This document shows, one piece after another, positions 10,306-22,602 of a stretch of 64,000 nucleotides of DNA (within the stretch, counting starts at the first letter, position 1; every line of letters starts with the position of its first letter). The notes under the pieces were generated by a model. The model searched no databases. It had not been told where the DNA came from and saw nothing but the letters and a program-made list of their open reading frames with translations. The position numbers were made by a program, and so were the translations under genes. This DNA is from Hydractinia symbiolongicarpus (Eukaryota; Cnidaria; Hydrozoa; Anthoathecata; Hydractiniidae), in NCBI RefSeq assembly GCF_029227915.1, contig NC_079882.1:3224001-3288000 (forward strand), given 5' to 3'.

Positions 10306-13300
10306 ATAATGATTCCGAAGCAGTGCAGCTAACACCAAAAGAAGATGAAAATGAGGAGAAAAAACGAGGATCGTGGGGAAATAAAGTGGAATTTATCCTA
10401 GCATCTATCGGAATAGCTGTTGGTTTAGGAAATATATGGAGGTTTCCTTACTTGTGTCAGAAAAACGGAGGAGGTAGAAAAAGAATCAATTTTAAATAAA
10501 ATCTATTTTTGGGGATACTTATTTTGTAGCACAGATGTAGTCTAATTATTTCTTGTGCTATTCTTAAGGTAACATACTTTAATGCAAACTTCGTCACTGT
10601 TATTGCATCGTCATTGTCGGAATTATGATTCATAACATGTTTACTTTTTGGTATATCTTGAACTTCGACTTTTAGGTGCTTTCCTTATACCCTACTTCAC
10701 GATGATGATCATAGAAGGAATTCCGCTCTTCTACATTGAGTACGCTGTTGGACAGCGTTTTAAAAGAAGTGCAATAGGATGTTGGAGCAGTATCCACCCC
10801 GCGCTGAAGGGTGTTGGTATTTCGTGTTTAGTGACTTCTATGTTTTTGTGCATTTATTACATCATAGTAATTGCATGGTGTTTTCACTATCTTTTTGCCT
10901 CGTTTTCCTCAAAGCTGCCATGGAGGCTGGAGAATTGTCCAGCGTAAGTCCACATTTCTTACTAAGGACATCGAGAACACGCCTAAATAGCTATATATTC
11001 GTGTTTAGTTTTCCTCTTTAAGAAATTAGTAATTCTTAAAAAAATTAGCTTATTCAGCTTCAACTCCTAGGTGTCTAAATATGTCTAAATAAAAAGTCTG
11101 TATTCTGTTCAAAATTTTTACCAAGTAGCTATTTCGTGTTAAGAATGCCTGAGAAATATACGATACGAGATATAGTCGACCAGAGTATGTACAACGGGCC
11201 ATTTCCTGTGAATTTTACTCGTATATAAAAACGTATCAAACGTTATTTAAGAACAGACAACGCAACATATGCCGCAAAAAAAATTTTGCAACTAAATATG
11301 CTTCTATGTTTGACAAAACAGATAAAGATTACCATTTCATGTAGTGTTTTATTGTGATTATCCAAGCAATCTCGAAGATAAGGACAATATAAAATAAATA
11401 TATTGATCGTATTTTAACCAGTATCTTGAAGAAATGACATTTTTTTCATTTTCGTTTGTAGATATAACGAGTACAAGAATTTGTCGGACAGTTGCCATAG
11501 TAATAAATCAGTAACGGACTGCTCTGCAATGAGGAACTTCTCCTCCTGTTGTGTACATGATCCTCAGTTACATTATTTCTACACAAAAGTATTACACGTC
11601 TCACCTTCTCTTGATGATGTTGGAGAAGGAGTGCAGTATAAACTGTTTGGCTGTCTTTTTGCTGCTTGGTTGATATGTTATATATGCATCGTGAAAGGGG
11701 TTCAATCCACAGGGAAGGTAGAGACGATTCTCGTTACGGCACACATGCTTGTTTTCTGATGCTAATTGGTTAAACTCGAATGATTTAGTTTTAAAATGTT
11801 CTCTTTGTTAATATTTTCTCTTGTAATGATATATTTAAGGTACTGATATTCAAATCTTTTGTAACATATCAAAGAAGTAGGAATGCAGATGCAGGACTTA
11901 TAAATAGCGTGTTTTAAATGACACTCTTATTCATCTTAGGCTGCGTATTTCACAGCTACATTTCCATACCTTATATTGATTATCCTATTGGTATATGGGC
12001 TAACTCTGGAAGGAGCGGAAATTGGCTTGAAAGCTTTGTTTAAACCCGATGTAAGTTTTTATTTTAAACATACCAGCATTTTTCACACATAGTTGGCCTT
12101 CCACGCGATAAATCTAGAAGGAAAATATCCTTCCAGATTCTAGGTATAATTAATCGCTGTGAACTTTTCAATTTTCCACAAATCTCTAGTTGACAGTTTT
12201 GAACTTGTGATCTTTTTTTCAGTTCAAAAAGGTCTTGGAGCCGGAAATCTGGTTGGACGCAGCAGTTCAAATGTTTTTTACGTTGAGTTTGGGATTTGGT
12301 GCATTGATCTCTTTCGCTAGTTACATGCCTATAAAAAACAACTGCGTGAGAGATGCCTACACCGTTGTCTTGATCAATTGCGCTACTTCACTTTTCTCTG
12401 CAATAGTTGTTTTCTCTATATTGGGACATCGAGCATATCGGCTTGGTGGAGAAGTTGATAAGGTAAAAGCAAATTTTTACTGTTTTAAGTAATGGGTACG
12501 TACCCATTTATGCACAATTTATATGTGTTGTCATAGCTAATAGTCTTGCTCATGTGCTAAGAATAAGTAGTAGAGGTACTTTACACAATTGCTAGAACAG
12601 TACGATTTCACGATTATTTATCTCCATAATATTTATTTCCATTTTCCATCAAACATGATTGCAATTGTGCTTAATGATGGAAGCATCTAACTCAAAATAA
12701 TCATGCAATAAACGTCATACGTGTCTGGAATATGTCAAGAAAATGTACTGATATAGTTTTGTTACTTCTAGATTGGTGGTGGACCTGGTCTTGTTTTTAT
12801 AACCTTTTGCGACGCATTTCTTCAAATGCCTGTATCACCACTTTGGTCTATTCTGTTTTTCATCATGTTGATTCTGTTGGGCATTGGTTCAGAATTTGGT
12901 ACACTTGAAGGTTTTATCACACCATTCTATGATATGAATTGGGTGAAAATTCCAAGAGAGATTTTCACAGGTATTTAAGCCAGATGTACGCAACCTCGTC
13001 TCCAGGGCGTCTTGTATCTTTTCTAACATCAAACGGCGATCTCGGGGCGGCGAGATCGCTGTCCCGGTTATAGAAAAGACACAACAGGTGCTGGGAACGA
13101 GATTGAGATCTACGGTTATTTCAGCTATTGCGCTCATTTAATTAAAACACATTTTGCATGCAAATGTAATGTTTATGAGGACTTAACCATGTGGCCATGT
13201 TCTACTGAGAATTGCAGTCAGCACGCTGTGATTCCTAGTCGTATGAACTGTGAGCCGAAAACAAACCTATCGTTTTTGTACTAATTTTTAAAGCAGAAAA

Positions 13301-16029
13301 AATAAATTAGCGTGACTTTAATTTAGCGATGAAATAAAAATTGAATCTTTTATTTCGCCTAATCTTCTACGCGCCAAAATTTCTAGGAATAAGGTGCACT
13401 ATGTGGACGATGAATACCCAACACTCCGCTTAACCTTTTCCTGTAGAAGTGCAGCAAGATAAACTTTTTTTTTGCATGCCAATTTGTTTAGGTGTTGTTG
13501 CAGCCATCATGTTTTTGGTTGGGATAAGTTTTGTTTCGTCACCTGGATATTATCTCTTTCAACTTTTTGATGAATACTCTGTCTCATTTGGTTTAGTCGT
13601 CATAGCGTTTTTCCAAACAATAGCTATCTCGTGGGTGTATGGTACTGACAGGTGAGAAACTCTGCAACCTCATTTCTAGGGCTTTTTGTCGCTCATCAGC
13701 GCTGTGTTTTTCGCTGTCAAATATACAAAAACAAGAACAGGTGCTGGAAACGAGGTTGACAATTTTGTTATTCTTGCTTATGAACATGCACAGAAGAAAC
13801 TTTTTCAAGTATACCTTTTCATCGTTAGTGACACCATTCGGAGACAAATACTCCAGAAGTTTCTCAGAAAAAAACCTGATTTAAACAAATACAATTCAAC
13901 GCAATCGTCTGTTTACACTAACATCAGATACCCCAACCTTCCCGAAGTGCATTGCGAAAGTGGGACATGTAAAATAATGTCGCTAATAATAAAAGGGTCT
14001 ATTGCCGACTTTAGAGTGCATTCACAAATATTTCTGAGATATATATATATAGGAAATCACTAGTACACAATTTTTAACTAGACTTGGAATATAGTTATGT
14101 GGTTAGGTCTAAAGTCCTTGATGGTACTAATTTTTGGTGACGTCAGCATGAGCCATTTTCTGAATTCGCAGATCGTTAAGCGACGGGGACATGCGGTAAT
14201 ATTTTCAGTCGATATTAACAAATTTATAGATATGCGAACTTGTGTCACCGGTGTAGGTTTTGTTGCTAGCAAACCGATTGATTTTGTATCTTGTTACTAG
14301 TAACAAAAAAAAACTTTGTTAAATAATTTGTTCGTGTCGCCACAAATTCAAGTCACCAATTTCGTATGCAGCCAATCAGAATGCAATAATGATGTGACGG
14401 AATGTTACATGTGGCACAGTTGTGGCGACACGATAATTTTTTTACTTACTTACTTTTGTTACTTCCGCTTGGAAACTGGTTTGGATTGCTTCGTATAATC
14501 GTAATCACAAGTAGCGCGTCAATAAAATTTTCTACAAGGCCTATGCGAATGCAAAAAATACCCAGGCTGCGGTCTGCAGTGGCCAGTTGGTACTGAGAAA
14601 AGAATCTCCGTTGTTTACTAAGCTATCAAATGACAAACCTTTAATAAAAACAAGAATACTGAATAGACAAAATGACTAAATATCTTTCATACCAATCGAT
14701 GTTACTTAAAAATGTTCAGAAATGACTAAATATCTTTCATACCAATCGATGTTACTTAAAAATGTTCAGAAATGACTAAATATCTTTCATACCAATCGAT
14801 GTTACTTAAAAATGTTCAGAAATGACTAAATATCTTTCATACCAATCGATGTTACTTAAAAATGTTCAGAAATGACTAAATATCTTTCATACCAATCGAT
14901 GTTACTTAAAAATGTTCAGAAATGAATAAATACGGGTTTTTGCGTTATTTTCCGTCGCATATTTGTTCAGCTTTTCATGGATTTCATGGTAGTTTAGTTG
15001 ATTTTTAAATTAGCGAGAACATTTTATTATTTTAGATTTGCTGATGATATTGAGTATATGACAGGAAAACGACCTTATCTGTTTTGGATGATTTGTTGGA
15101 AATATATCTCACCAGTAGCTATCTTTATAATTTTTGTTGCAAATTGTCATCAACAAATAACAAAGGGAGCAACATATATGGCTTACGTTGGATGTGCACA
15201 ACAATTGGTATGTACTCCACATAATAACCCGACAACGAGTTTACATTGCCGTTCTTTTTTGAATTTTCACAAACTCTCAACAAATTTATGTCGAAACTTT
15301 CACCACCGCCATGCAAAAAGTACAGCCACTAAAAGTCTGCACAAAGGGAAATAATAAAATTAGTTGCAACCTTGTGTTAAGGAGGTTAGATTGAGCGCAG
15401 GGTTTGCAAAACCCGAACTAATAATTTTCGGGACGAACTGCGTGTAATGTAATACTTAGTTGCCTTAATAATCTTGTTTCAAACAAACGAGAAGTTTCAA
15501 TCCATATCTTATGTTTTAAGTTATCCGAACTGCCAAGCACTTAGGAACTGAATAAATATCCATTGCGTTTGTTGAAGAAGTTCTCGTGTGAAAATTAAAC
15601 ACGCGAAAATAATACTCTGACTTTCAGGTACTTACCGTCAGACACGAGGGTTAATCCATGACGGACTTCATCGCAGTGCTAGGTCTATCTAGCAGGCACT
15701 ACTTTAATGAAATACATTTAAAGTATTTTACTATTTAGATTTCATTTTCACCATTTGGAAGTGGCGTTGAAGGGTCAATAAAAAAAGTTTCACACAGTAC
15801 GTGGGCGCAAATCTTTATTACAGTGATAATCCTGTCTGCAGTGAGCCCAATTTTTATATATTTAATCAAAGATTTAGTACAAAATCCAACAAAGTGGAGA
15901 GAGGGGTTTCGTAAGAAGTTTTGTACTTTGGCCGAATACCATCCCGATCCAAGCATAGTTGATCGAAGTCGAAGAAAATCACCAGAAGAGATTGAAATAG
16001 ATATAAGGAAAAAACTTAATGAGGCTTGA
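10306..16029 (+). CDS. SLC6-family sodium-coupled neurotransmitter/amino-acid transporter
   Basis: Exons: 10306-10473, 10676-10943, 11462-11717, 11940-12050, 12223-12462, 12772-12970, 13492-13651, 15036-15207, 15739-16029; all junctions are GT/AG with matching phases, giving about 620 residues. TM1 carries [17 protein letters not shown] followed by NGGGAFLIPY across the first junction. The large extracellular loop has Cys residues and N-glycosylation sequons (NKS, NFS). TM5-TM6 read [12 protein letters not shown] and [17 protein letters not shown], and TM8 reads SPLWSILFF and SEFGTLEG. The C-terminus is cytosolic and charged. The family uses sodium, usually with chloride, to drive uptake of amino acids, amines or osmolytes across the plasma membrane; the substrate cannot be told here. 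The monoamine-type Asp in TM1 is replaced by Gly, which favours an amino-acid-type substrate. The exon before 10306 is unresolved. Introns hold two MITEs and a minisatellite. Confidence 0.93.
12982..13114. mobile_element. CAACCTCGTT-family MITE inside SLC6 intron
   Basis: The body is 12991-13105, beginning CAACCTCGTCTCCAGGGCG and ending GTGCTGGGAACGAGATTG. It is flanked by AGATGTACG (12982-12990) and AGATCTACG (13106-13114), a 9-bp target duplication with one mismatch. The core holds a second small hairpin, CGATCTCG and CGAGATCG around GGGCGG. It sits 11 bp past the exon donor at 12971. Confidence 0.75.
13664..13758. mobile_element. CAACCTCGTT-family MITE inside SLC6 intron
   Basis: The left end is CAACCTCATTTCTAGGGC and the right end is GTGCTGGAAACGAGGTTG. 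It starts 12 bp past the donor at 13652, like the copy in the preceding intron. The two may be independent insertions or the intron pair may tolerate such elements. Confidence 0.65.
14291..14432. repeat. Intronic palindrome and inverted repeat
   Basis: TTGTTACTAGTAACAA at 14291-14306 is a perfect 16-bp palindrome. Just after it CGTGTCGCCACAA (14333-14345) is matched by TTGTGGCGACACG (14420-14432), an exact 13-bp inverted repeat around 74 bp. A small TIR element is the simplest reading; I found no target duplication. Confidence 0.6.
14671..14920. repeat. Minisatellite, 5 x 50 bp, in SLC6 intron
   Basis: Five identical consecutive 50-bp units start at 14671, 14721, 14771, 14821 and 14871, each beginning AATGACTAAATATCTTTCAT and ending AATGTTCAGA. 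A sixth diverges after AATGA. Perfect identity between units implies recent expansion, ongoing homogenisation or an assembly effect. Confidence 0.95.
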
Positions 16030-16203
16030 TCTTAGATTTACAAAAACGTCGCTACAAGATAAGCTCCTTCCTAACCTTGTTTGTTTCTGCTACCTCCTAG
16101 CTGTGAATTTGTTAAAATATCCCGAACTTTCTAAATATTTCGACCTTGGTGTAAACAATATAATTTCTCTCGCTTTTTGCCTTAGTTTGGGGCAGATTTG
16201 AAA

Positions 16204-16209
16204 AATAAA
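16204..16209 (+). terminator. Polyadenylation signal of the SLC6 gene
   Basis: AATAAA lies 175 nt past the SLC6 stop codon (16027-16029). It is the first canonical signal downstream. Confidence 0.5.
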
Positions 16210-16867
16210 GACGTGCAAAATCCTTCCCTTCAACCTTGGTCTCAGTCCTTGTAGCTTTTATTCGTGTTTCGTTCTCATGTGTTAAATACAGACAGATTTT
16301 GAACCGAAGTTGTCTTCTCAAATCTATTACCTTTAGGAAAGAATTTTTTCCTGGAACATATATTTGTGATTGATAGTTTTTTTAAGCATCTGCAACTTAA
16401 TTTTCCATGAAAAATAACTACTTTAAATTTGCATTTTGAATATAAAACAAGAAAAGTGTTGACAATATAGTGTCTTTATCAAGAATATAAAGTACATCAC
16501 TGCACAAAATGATACGAATAACAATTGAAGAAAATATTTAAAGATTATCATTACTATTTTTTTATTTTTAATTCATTTTTTTATTTATTTTTGTGATCTG
16601 TTATGGAAAGTGCAGCTTCACGGAATTTTATTTTCCAAATAGGGTTGCTGAAGTAAGTTCTGCAGAAATATATTTTCGCAAAAATTTCTGCTCTGAATTT
16701 ATTTTTTTAATAATAACAAACTCCACACATCTTTTTGATTAACAAGAAAAAATTGCAAAGATGATAATAATGATGTTGGAAGGATGAAAAACTTTTTATA
16801 TAGTGTAGCCATAATAACTAAAATTATTTTATACGAAGCATTTTATTTATTATAAATTTTAATAATT

Positions 16868-17150
16868 AGCCCGTGGAAAAATCTACGGGTTCGCCCGTCG
16901 CAGCTAAGCTACCATTTTGCGTGACAGACAGACAGACGGACAGACGTATACGGGCATTATAATATAGACTAGTCGTTGCCGGTGGAAAAATCCACGGGTT
17001 CGCCCGTCCTTTGAATTTACCCGTGGCAACAAAGTGGATAAGAATATATCGCATTTGATATTCGTGTTTTCGTAACATCATTTTCTAACTTAGCGGGGGT
17101 CCGCGCAGAGACAGACAGACAACGGCTATTATTATAGAGATATAGAGTGT
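16868..17150. repeat. Two copies of a dispersed CCCGTGG repeat
   Basis: Starts at about 16870 and 16978 read CCCGTGGAAAAATC(T/C)ACGGG or GGTGGAAAAATCCACGGG followed by TTCGCCCGTC, a short hairpin start. Each is followed some way on by ACAGACAGACAGAC or GACAGACAGACAAC and then TATTATAGAG or TATAATATAGA. The same start (AAGGCCCGTG) occurs at 20464 and, inverted, near 43230. It looks like one interspersed repeat family with a GACA-rich end. Confidence 0.6.
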
Positions 17151-17346
17151 TGTAAGCAACGAATAAATGTAACGTAAACCAACACCCAAATTGTGTTGTC
17201 AATTAATATTTCTAGGAAGTATGATAAAAGTATTCTTGTCATACAAAAATGCTTTAGTGAAAAATGGCACTAGAGCAACAGTCATGAAGAAAAGTTCTGG
17301 TATTACAGCCTGTGACAGCACGTGAGATTAATCTCGATTCCAGTTT

Positions 17347-17352
17347 TTTATT
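17347..17352 (-). terminator. Polyadenylation signal of the ATP23 gene
   Basis: TTTATT on the plus strand is AATAAA on the minus strand, about 96 nt past the ATP23 stop codon (17448-17450). Confidence 0.5.
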
Positions 17353-17447
17353 TGATCGTAAGATCTAAATCTTACATATCCTCTTACCCGGGATATATTA
17401 CTTTTGTAATAGCAGAGCATATGGCGCGCGATATGCTACTAAAATTA

Positions 17448-19757
17448 TCACTTCAATAGAGGTATTTTTGAAAATGGGGCTGTATCTTTGAAACACTCTG
17501 TAAACACACTGTCTACAATTTGCTCGGCCTTGCCTCTGGATATGTTTTTCATGCAAAGTATACTTTCAACTGCTTTTCGTTTCACGCAAGTCTAGAGAAA
17601 AAAAGTGGTTATAAAATTTTCCCTTAGTAGCACAATTCTCAAAATTTCCCTGACTGTATAATCATGGAGGACATTATTTACCCTGACGTTTGCACAAAAA
17701 CTGTTACATTGTGAGATACAGTTTTCCCTGATTTTCCAGCACGTGCTACCTTAAAGGAAAAAGGTTTAAGGGGAAGAAATTTCTGCTTTTAAGCCCATTT
17801 TAAAAGAAATCATTTATACATAAAAAATATAAGTTTCTCTTTGACTCGTCCCACTCTACTATTCACCTCGCTTAATTTATTTTATATACAATATCTCTGA
17901 TTAATAATAACAATAGCAATTTAAATTTTAATTTCTTGTACATAAATTAAGTGAAACGATACCTGATAATGAGCTTTCACAGAGGTAGGTTTCTCTTTCC
18001 AAAATGAACAATCACCACTCAAATTTGCTGCGCGAATCTATAAGTAAATTAACTTCATCAACAACAAAACTCTGAAATGACTATATTGTGGGGATAAAAA
18101 GTTTTCTTTAAAACATCCTAGAAAATTAACTAATTGAGGATAGGCTTCACTGGTTATGCTGTTTGTGTTAATTATTATTTTGCTATTTATAACTTTCCCT
18201 TCCCTGTCGATAAAAAATCTGCAACCATTTTAACTCTGAAATGTTAACAAGCCGATCGAATTTCGGGAATCACAGTTTGCTTTTTTGTTCAGTTCTGTTT
18301 TTGAAGAGAAATTACACCTTTCAAAAAAGATTATGCTATCCACATCTTAACATCCTTACTTTCTTACCTCTGAACAAGCTAGATGTCTTAAATTATTCGT
18401 GTCATACTTCACACGACACACATCATATGCATGTACCAACTCGTGTGTCAGGATAGTGTTGTATTGTTCTTGAGATGACAAATTGTTTTCACACAGGATG
18501 ACCTGGGAATGGAAAAAAATGTATCACTGACATAACAACGCTTTTTAATCACAACTCCTGGAACCTACTGTTGTAAATAGTTCAACAGTAATTTCAAATA
18601 AAATATTTAATAACTACAGTAATGCTTCTTTGATTTCCATCTGGTTGACCACTAAAGTTCAGTACTAACCTCTTTAGCATCTGGGTCGAAGCCACCAAAC
18701 AGTTTTGAATCACATGGTTCGCATAATAGTCTTTTGTTTTCCAAACTAATTTCACTAGAACAGGATAGAATATGGTTATGCAGCTATTAACATTCAGTAA
18801 GGAAATTATCAAGCTTCAGATAAAAGGAACACAAAATTTTGGTCAGATTTAACCTTAAAACCTGTCTTCAATTATCCAGGTGGTAGGGTGGATTACCTGA
18901 AAACTTTAAGAGAGAAACTTTGCTAAGTGAATCAGGCAATATGAGGTCACAGTTATTAAATTTGTTAAACAGGTTAACCATGTATTTGTCAATAACAGAA
19001 ATAACTTTATTACCCTGTTGGAGTAACTGATTTGAAATTTTCACAAATGTTTTTTTACTTTCATTTTTGACCAAAAATAGTCAAAATTTGGCGATAACAA
19101 CTCTATGTTTAACATTAAATCGCAGGACCATAACAGAAATTTATGAGCTACAAACACAAAATAAACTCATGGTCGAATCTGCCTTTCTCTTTTCTGTAGG
19201 AATCTGGTTATAAAAAAACAATGCATACATCATACTAAAAATGCTAAGATAATTCATACCATCCAAGTGCTTTGAGCTGACTCAACATAAATTGAACTGG
19301 TCCAGCTGTAAATAGAATAGGAACTGTTGAAACTGCTGCATAGTTAGGTTACTATAAATTCTTGAATGAACACTCGATTACATTGCCCCTCCCCCTAAAA
19401 AAAATATCCACACAAATTTATCAAGAAAATTAATAAATGAAATTCCAAATAAACGCCAATGTTAGGAATTAAAAAAAATCCCAGTTGCTTGCCTAAGGGG
19501 TATCAGAAAAAGAAAAAAAAAACCTATAGATCTTCACTTCTCATATACAACAACCACTGACAATTTAAAGTTTACTTTTTTGCATACTACAATTTCTCAA
19601 CTTTTAAAAAGGCCCTAGTAATTATTGTCCTGTCCTGTATACCTGTTATTAACAAATTAAATTAAATACATCAAAAAAATTCCCACTTACAAAATTTGCA
19701 TGCCACATTAGCCTTTTTCATACAATTTATATGTTCTTGATTTTGATAAGAAGGCAT
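17448..19757 (-). CDS. ATP23: ATP23 homologue, mitochondrial intermembrane-space metalloprotease (peptidase M76)
   Basis: Minus-strand exons in order: 19691-19757, 19260-19305, 18670-18754, 18368-18502, 17963-18037, 17448-17591. Phases match at every junction and the product is 183 residues. The start ATG at 19757 has an in-frame stop 15 nt upstream. Residues 85-93 read THELVHAYD, containing the HExxH zinc site; upstream are CEPC (49-52) and GGFDPD, downstream are LRHLACSE and RAANLSGDC, all landmarks of the family. The last exon reads TCVKRKAVESIL, then VDSVFTECF. In yeast the enzyme processes the Atp6 precursor and helps assemble ATP synthase in the intermembrane space; the human protein is also called XRCC6BP1 or KUB3. 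The C-terminus is shorter than human, stopping after KIPLLK, and the N-terminus is short. The product is invisible as one open frame because exons are 46-144 nt. Confidence 0.93.
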
Positions 19758-20451
19758 GAATACGAAATCAAATTAGGGCCCCTTTAATTGTAACTTTCAC
19801 AGCTGTTCTTTGTTAACTAAATATAATAGGAAATGATGTTTAAAAGTAGACACAATTTAAAAGTATACACAGGAAATTATATACAGAAAGTTATTTTTCC
19901 AGCAGTTACATTTAAATATCAGGTATGTCCTTGCAAAAGAGAAGAACAAGATTCAAGTAAATGTTAATTCTTCCCCTTTACAGTGATTCAAATGGTTGAA
20001 TGAATGTTACCGTAGTCCTGTGTTAACCCCAGCATTGTGAGGGAAATAGGGGAGAAGGCACACTGGGCCTTTTGGATGTTGCAGCAAGTTGTCTGGCAAA
20101 GCGAGGACTCTAACACTCCCCATCTAAGCCATGACCCCTCCTGGAAATAATAGACATGGTATATTCCTCAATGTTTGTAAGGCATGCCATGTAAAATACG
20201 CATATCTTATCTTCTTATACTTACATAATCACATCGTTATTTCTAATTCAATTTCACATCAGCAATTTTTATATTTTAGTCTATGATGTTCCTTTTATGT
20301 GTTTCTTACTTCATTATACATGTTGCATGTTGTGTTGATTATTCTCAAAATTTTTGATAAATTTAGCCTCAAATATTTCTTTCGTTTTGGCTGTGATTTT
20401 AATATAAACAACATTTGCTATGCTTCTATGTATTTTTACTTTTATATATAT

Positions 20452-20870
20452 ACTAGTCAATAAGGCCCGTGAAAAAATCCACTTAGGCAGGATAACAGAA
20501 AAAAAACAACCGTCATTTAAATTTTGATGACGTCAGCAGAGACATGTCAGAACACAAAATTTTTCTTTTTATAAATGTGTTTGCCTGTTGCCTTCATTGT
20601 ATAGATCTTGAAACGCTGATCAAGAAAATGTGTAGGATCGTGTACTTGTGACAAATGGATGCAGAGATATTAAGGTTTAAAGGTTTTTTATGACGTCATT
20701 AACCCGTCCATTCCGAAACGAATTTGGAGATCCAGATTTGGAAAACTTACCCAAATTGGTCCCAGGTAGTCCCTAGTTACCCACGCAAGAGATGATGTCA
20801 GTTATTTCCACCCATTTCCAAGTTTAGCCTTAAATTTAAAGGTGCAGTGCAATGGCTTCACTAATCTTAA
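20452..20870 (+). repeat. Dispersed repeat, plus copy
   Basis: It starts at ACTAGTCAATAAGGCCCGTG and includes CTGATCAAGAAAATGTGTAG and AGGTAGTCCCTAGTTACCCA. The reverse complement of most of these landmarks appears at about 42720-43240 in a Spindly intron. No coding signal. It contains two TGACGTCA-like sites (20527 and 20691). Confidence 0.7.
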
Positions 20871-22586
20871 TATACTTTCCTTTGACGTCAATATTGCTCT
20901 AACGTCAAAGTTTGATAATTTACAGAACAAATTTATAGGCGATGTTTTATAGACTTTAACAAAGAAATTTTATCTACTTTGCAAAAGTCACAGACAGAAG
21001 CTCTGTATTATTATATAGATATAATATGTATATATAAGTTTCTTAAAGTTGGAGATTTTTTCAGCCTGCCAAAGTTTATTGAAAGTTTCTTAATATTTAG
21101 TTTTTTTTATAGACTGTTTTTTTCTTTGATAATTACATCATCACAATCCAAATTTCCACTTCAAACATAATCATTGCAGTAAATACACTTTAAAGAATTA
21201 AAAATAAGTAAAATGGTAAATTTATGCTTGAAAAGATTCTTTGACTCCTGCATTATTTGACTCCCATAACCCATAAAAACTGCTCTAATATTCAAAAGCA
21301 TATAATGTAATATTCCATAGAAAACCTACATATCAACACAAAAATATATCAAGCAAATTTCTAGAGGGTCAAAATGTATTCTCGTATGAAATAGAAATTC
21401 TGATTTTTTAATTATAATTTAGACTCTGTTTCCATTATGACGATTTAGCATTGCAAAAATCAAGACGCTACAATCATTCAAATGGAAACTCTTTTGACTC
21501 ATTTCGTTATACAATGGAATACACTGTTCAGAATAACTTTGTTTACAGGACTCACTCTTAGATTCCTTTTAATCGTGAAACGAAATAAATGAATAAAATA
21601 ATATTAAATAAATAACTAGTAAATAATAAAAAAAATATTAAAACATAAAAAAACGTTCTCATGTTGAGAAAAGATCTCAGATTCTGCCATTTTAGAGAAA
21701 ATGGCAGAATCTGAATGCAATGGCATGTGAAAGCCTAGTATTAAAATGGTACCTGCAACATTGAAACATACAAATATAAGAAAGACTCTTCTTCTCATTC
21801 TATGGTTTAGAAGAAAAAAATATGTACATACATTTCTTCAGTCAGATTGTTGAGAATCTTCATTGTCTAATTTCCAGCCTGTCATATTGTGTAGTTTTAG
21901 GAGGACTTTTGGTAGTTTAGCTTTAGTTAAATTTAGATACTTATAGTTTTTGTTTAATCAAAGCTCTTTTTGTGAGAGTTTGATGGTGAAACAAAAGTGT
22001 TTGCCTCAACTGGAATCCCACGTGACATTCCAACCAGTAGACAATTTCTCCTTGGTTAAGAAAAATTATGCAAGGTCTCCTGACTAGTTAAAAAGCAGGG
22101 AAGAGATGTAGTCCATCTGTGTTACAAACCTGTCAACAGTTACAGCACTTTAGCCCTGAAGATTTTTCAGTAGAAATATGATACCTTTAGCTTACAGGTA
22201 GTACTAACATCTTTAAAAGTTTTCCTAAGAAGCCAAGCTGGATTTTACTTACTTTTATACTGAAACAATCCTGAGAAAAGCAAGCGGAGCGAAATTATTG
22301 GAGCGCATTTGCCACGCAAAGTATACAACGGAACCGAAAAATTTCTGCAACAACATACTACAATCGTGGACTATTTATGGCAGTTTTTTAATCATTATCC
22401 AAATATGGACAAAACAGTCAAATAGTCAATACTCTGCAGCCGGTAGGCCGCAAAGTTGCTACTTTTGCACACAAGTATCCAGGCAGAGAGCGTTGAAAAG
22501 TTGCTAGTCACTTTCTTTAGCACGCCGCACACGGAGATAATTCACGTCGGGGACAACAAAGTCCCTGAAATTCGTGATTAATGGCC
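20871..22586. other. No gene seen
   Basis: AT-rich region between the dispersed repeat and the GC-richer patch at 22.3-22.6 kb. Only a hairpin at 21677-21714 stands out. The GC-richer patch at 22265-22600 might be a promoter or first exon of an unplaced gene, but I find no supported frame. Confidence 0.35.
21677..21714. repeat. Perfect 17-bp hairpin with AGAG loop
   Basis: TCAGATTCTGCCATTTT (21677-21693) and AAAATGGCAGAATCTGA (21698-21714) are exact reverse complements around AGAG. The tight loop makes a stable RNA or cruciform hairpin possible; arms are too short for a typical animal microRNA precursor. Confidence 0.85.
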
Positions 22587-22602
22587 TTGCTGACGTCAGC
22601 AA
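22587..22602. promoter_or_regulatory. Palindromic Maf/CREB-type site
   Basis: TTGCTGACGTCAGCAA is a perfect 16-bp palindrome. It contains the CRE core TGACGTCA inside TGCTGACGTCAGCA, which is the consensus Maf recognition element of the CRE type. It lies at the edge of a GC-richer patch (22265-22600), consistent with a promoter or enhancer. Function is inference; one such site can occur by chance or within a repeat. Confidence 0.4.

Noticed and set aside
13686-14063. 125-codon plus-strand open frame
   Set aside because: It lies in an SLC6 intron, starts inside a MITE and shows no domain.
18868-19074. 68-codon minus-strand frame in an ATP23 intron
   Set aside because: Flanking exons join in phase without it and it has no family motif.
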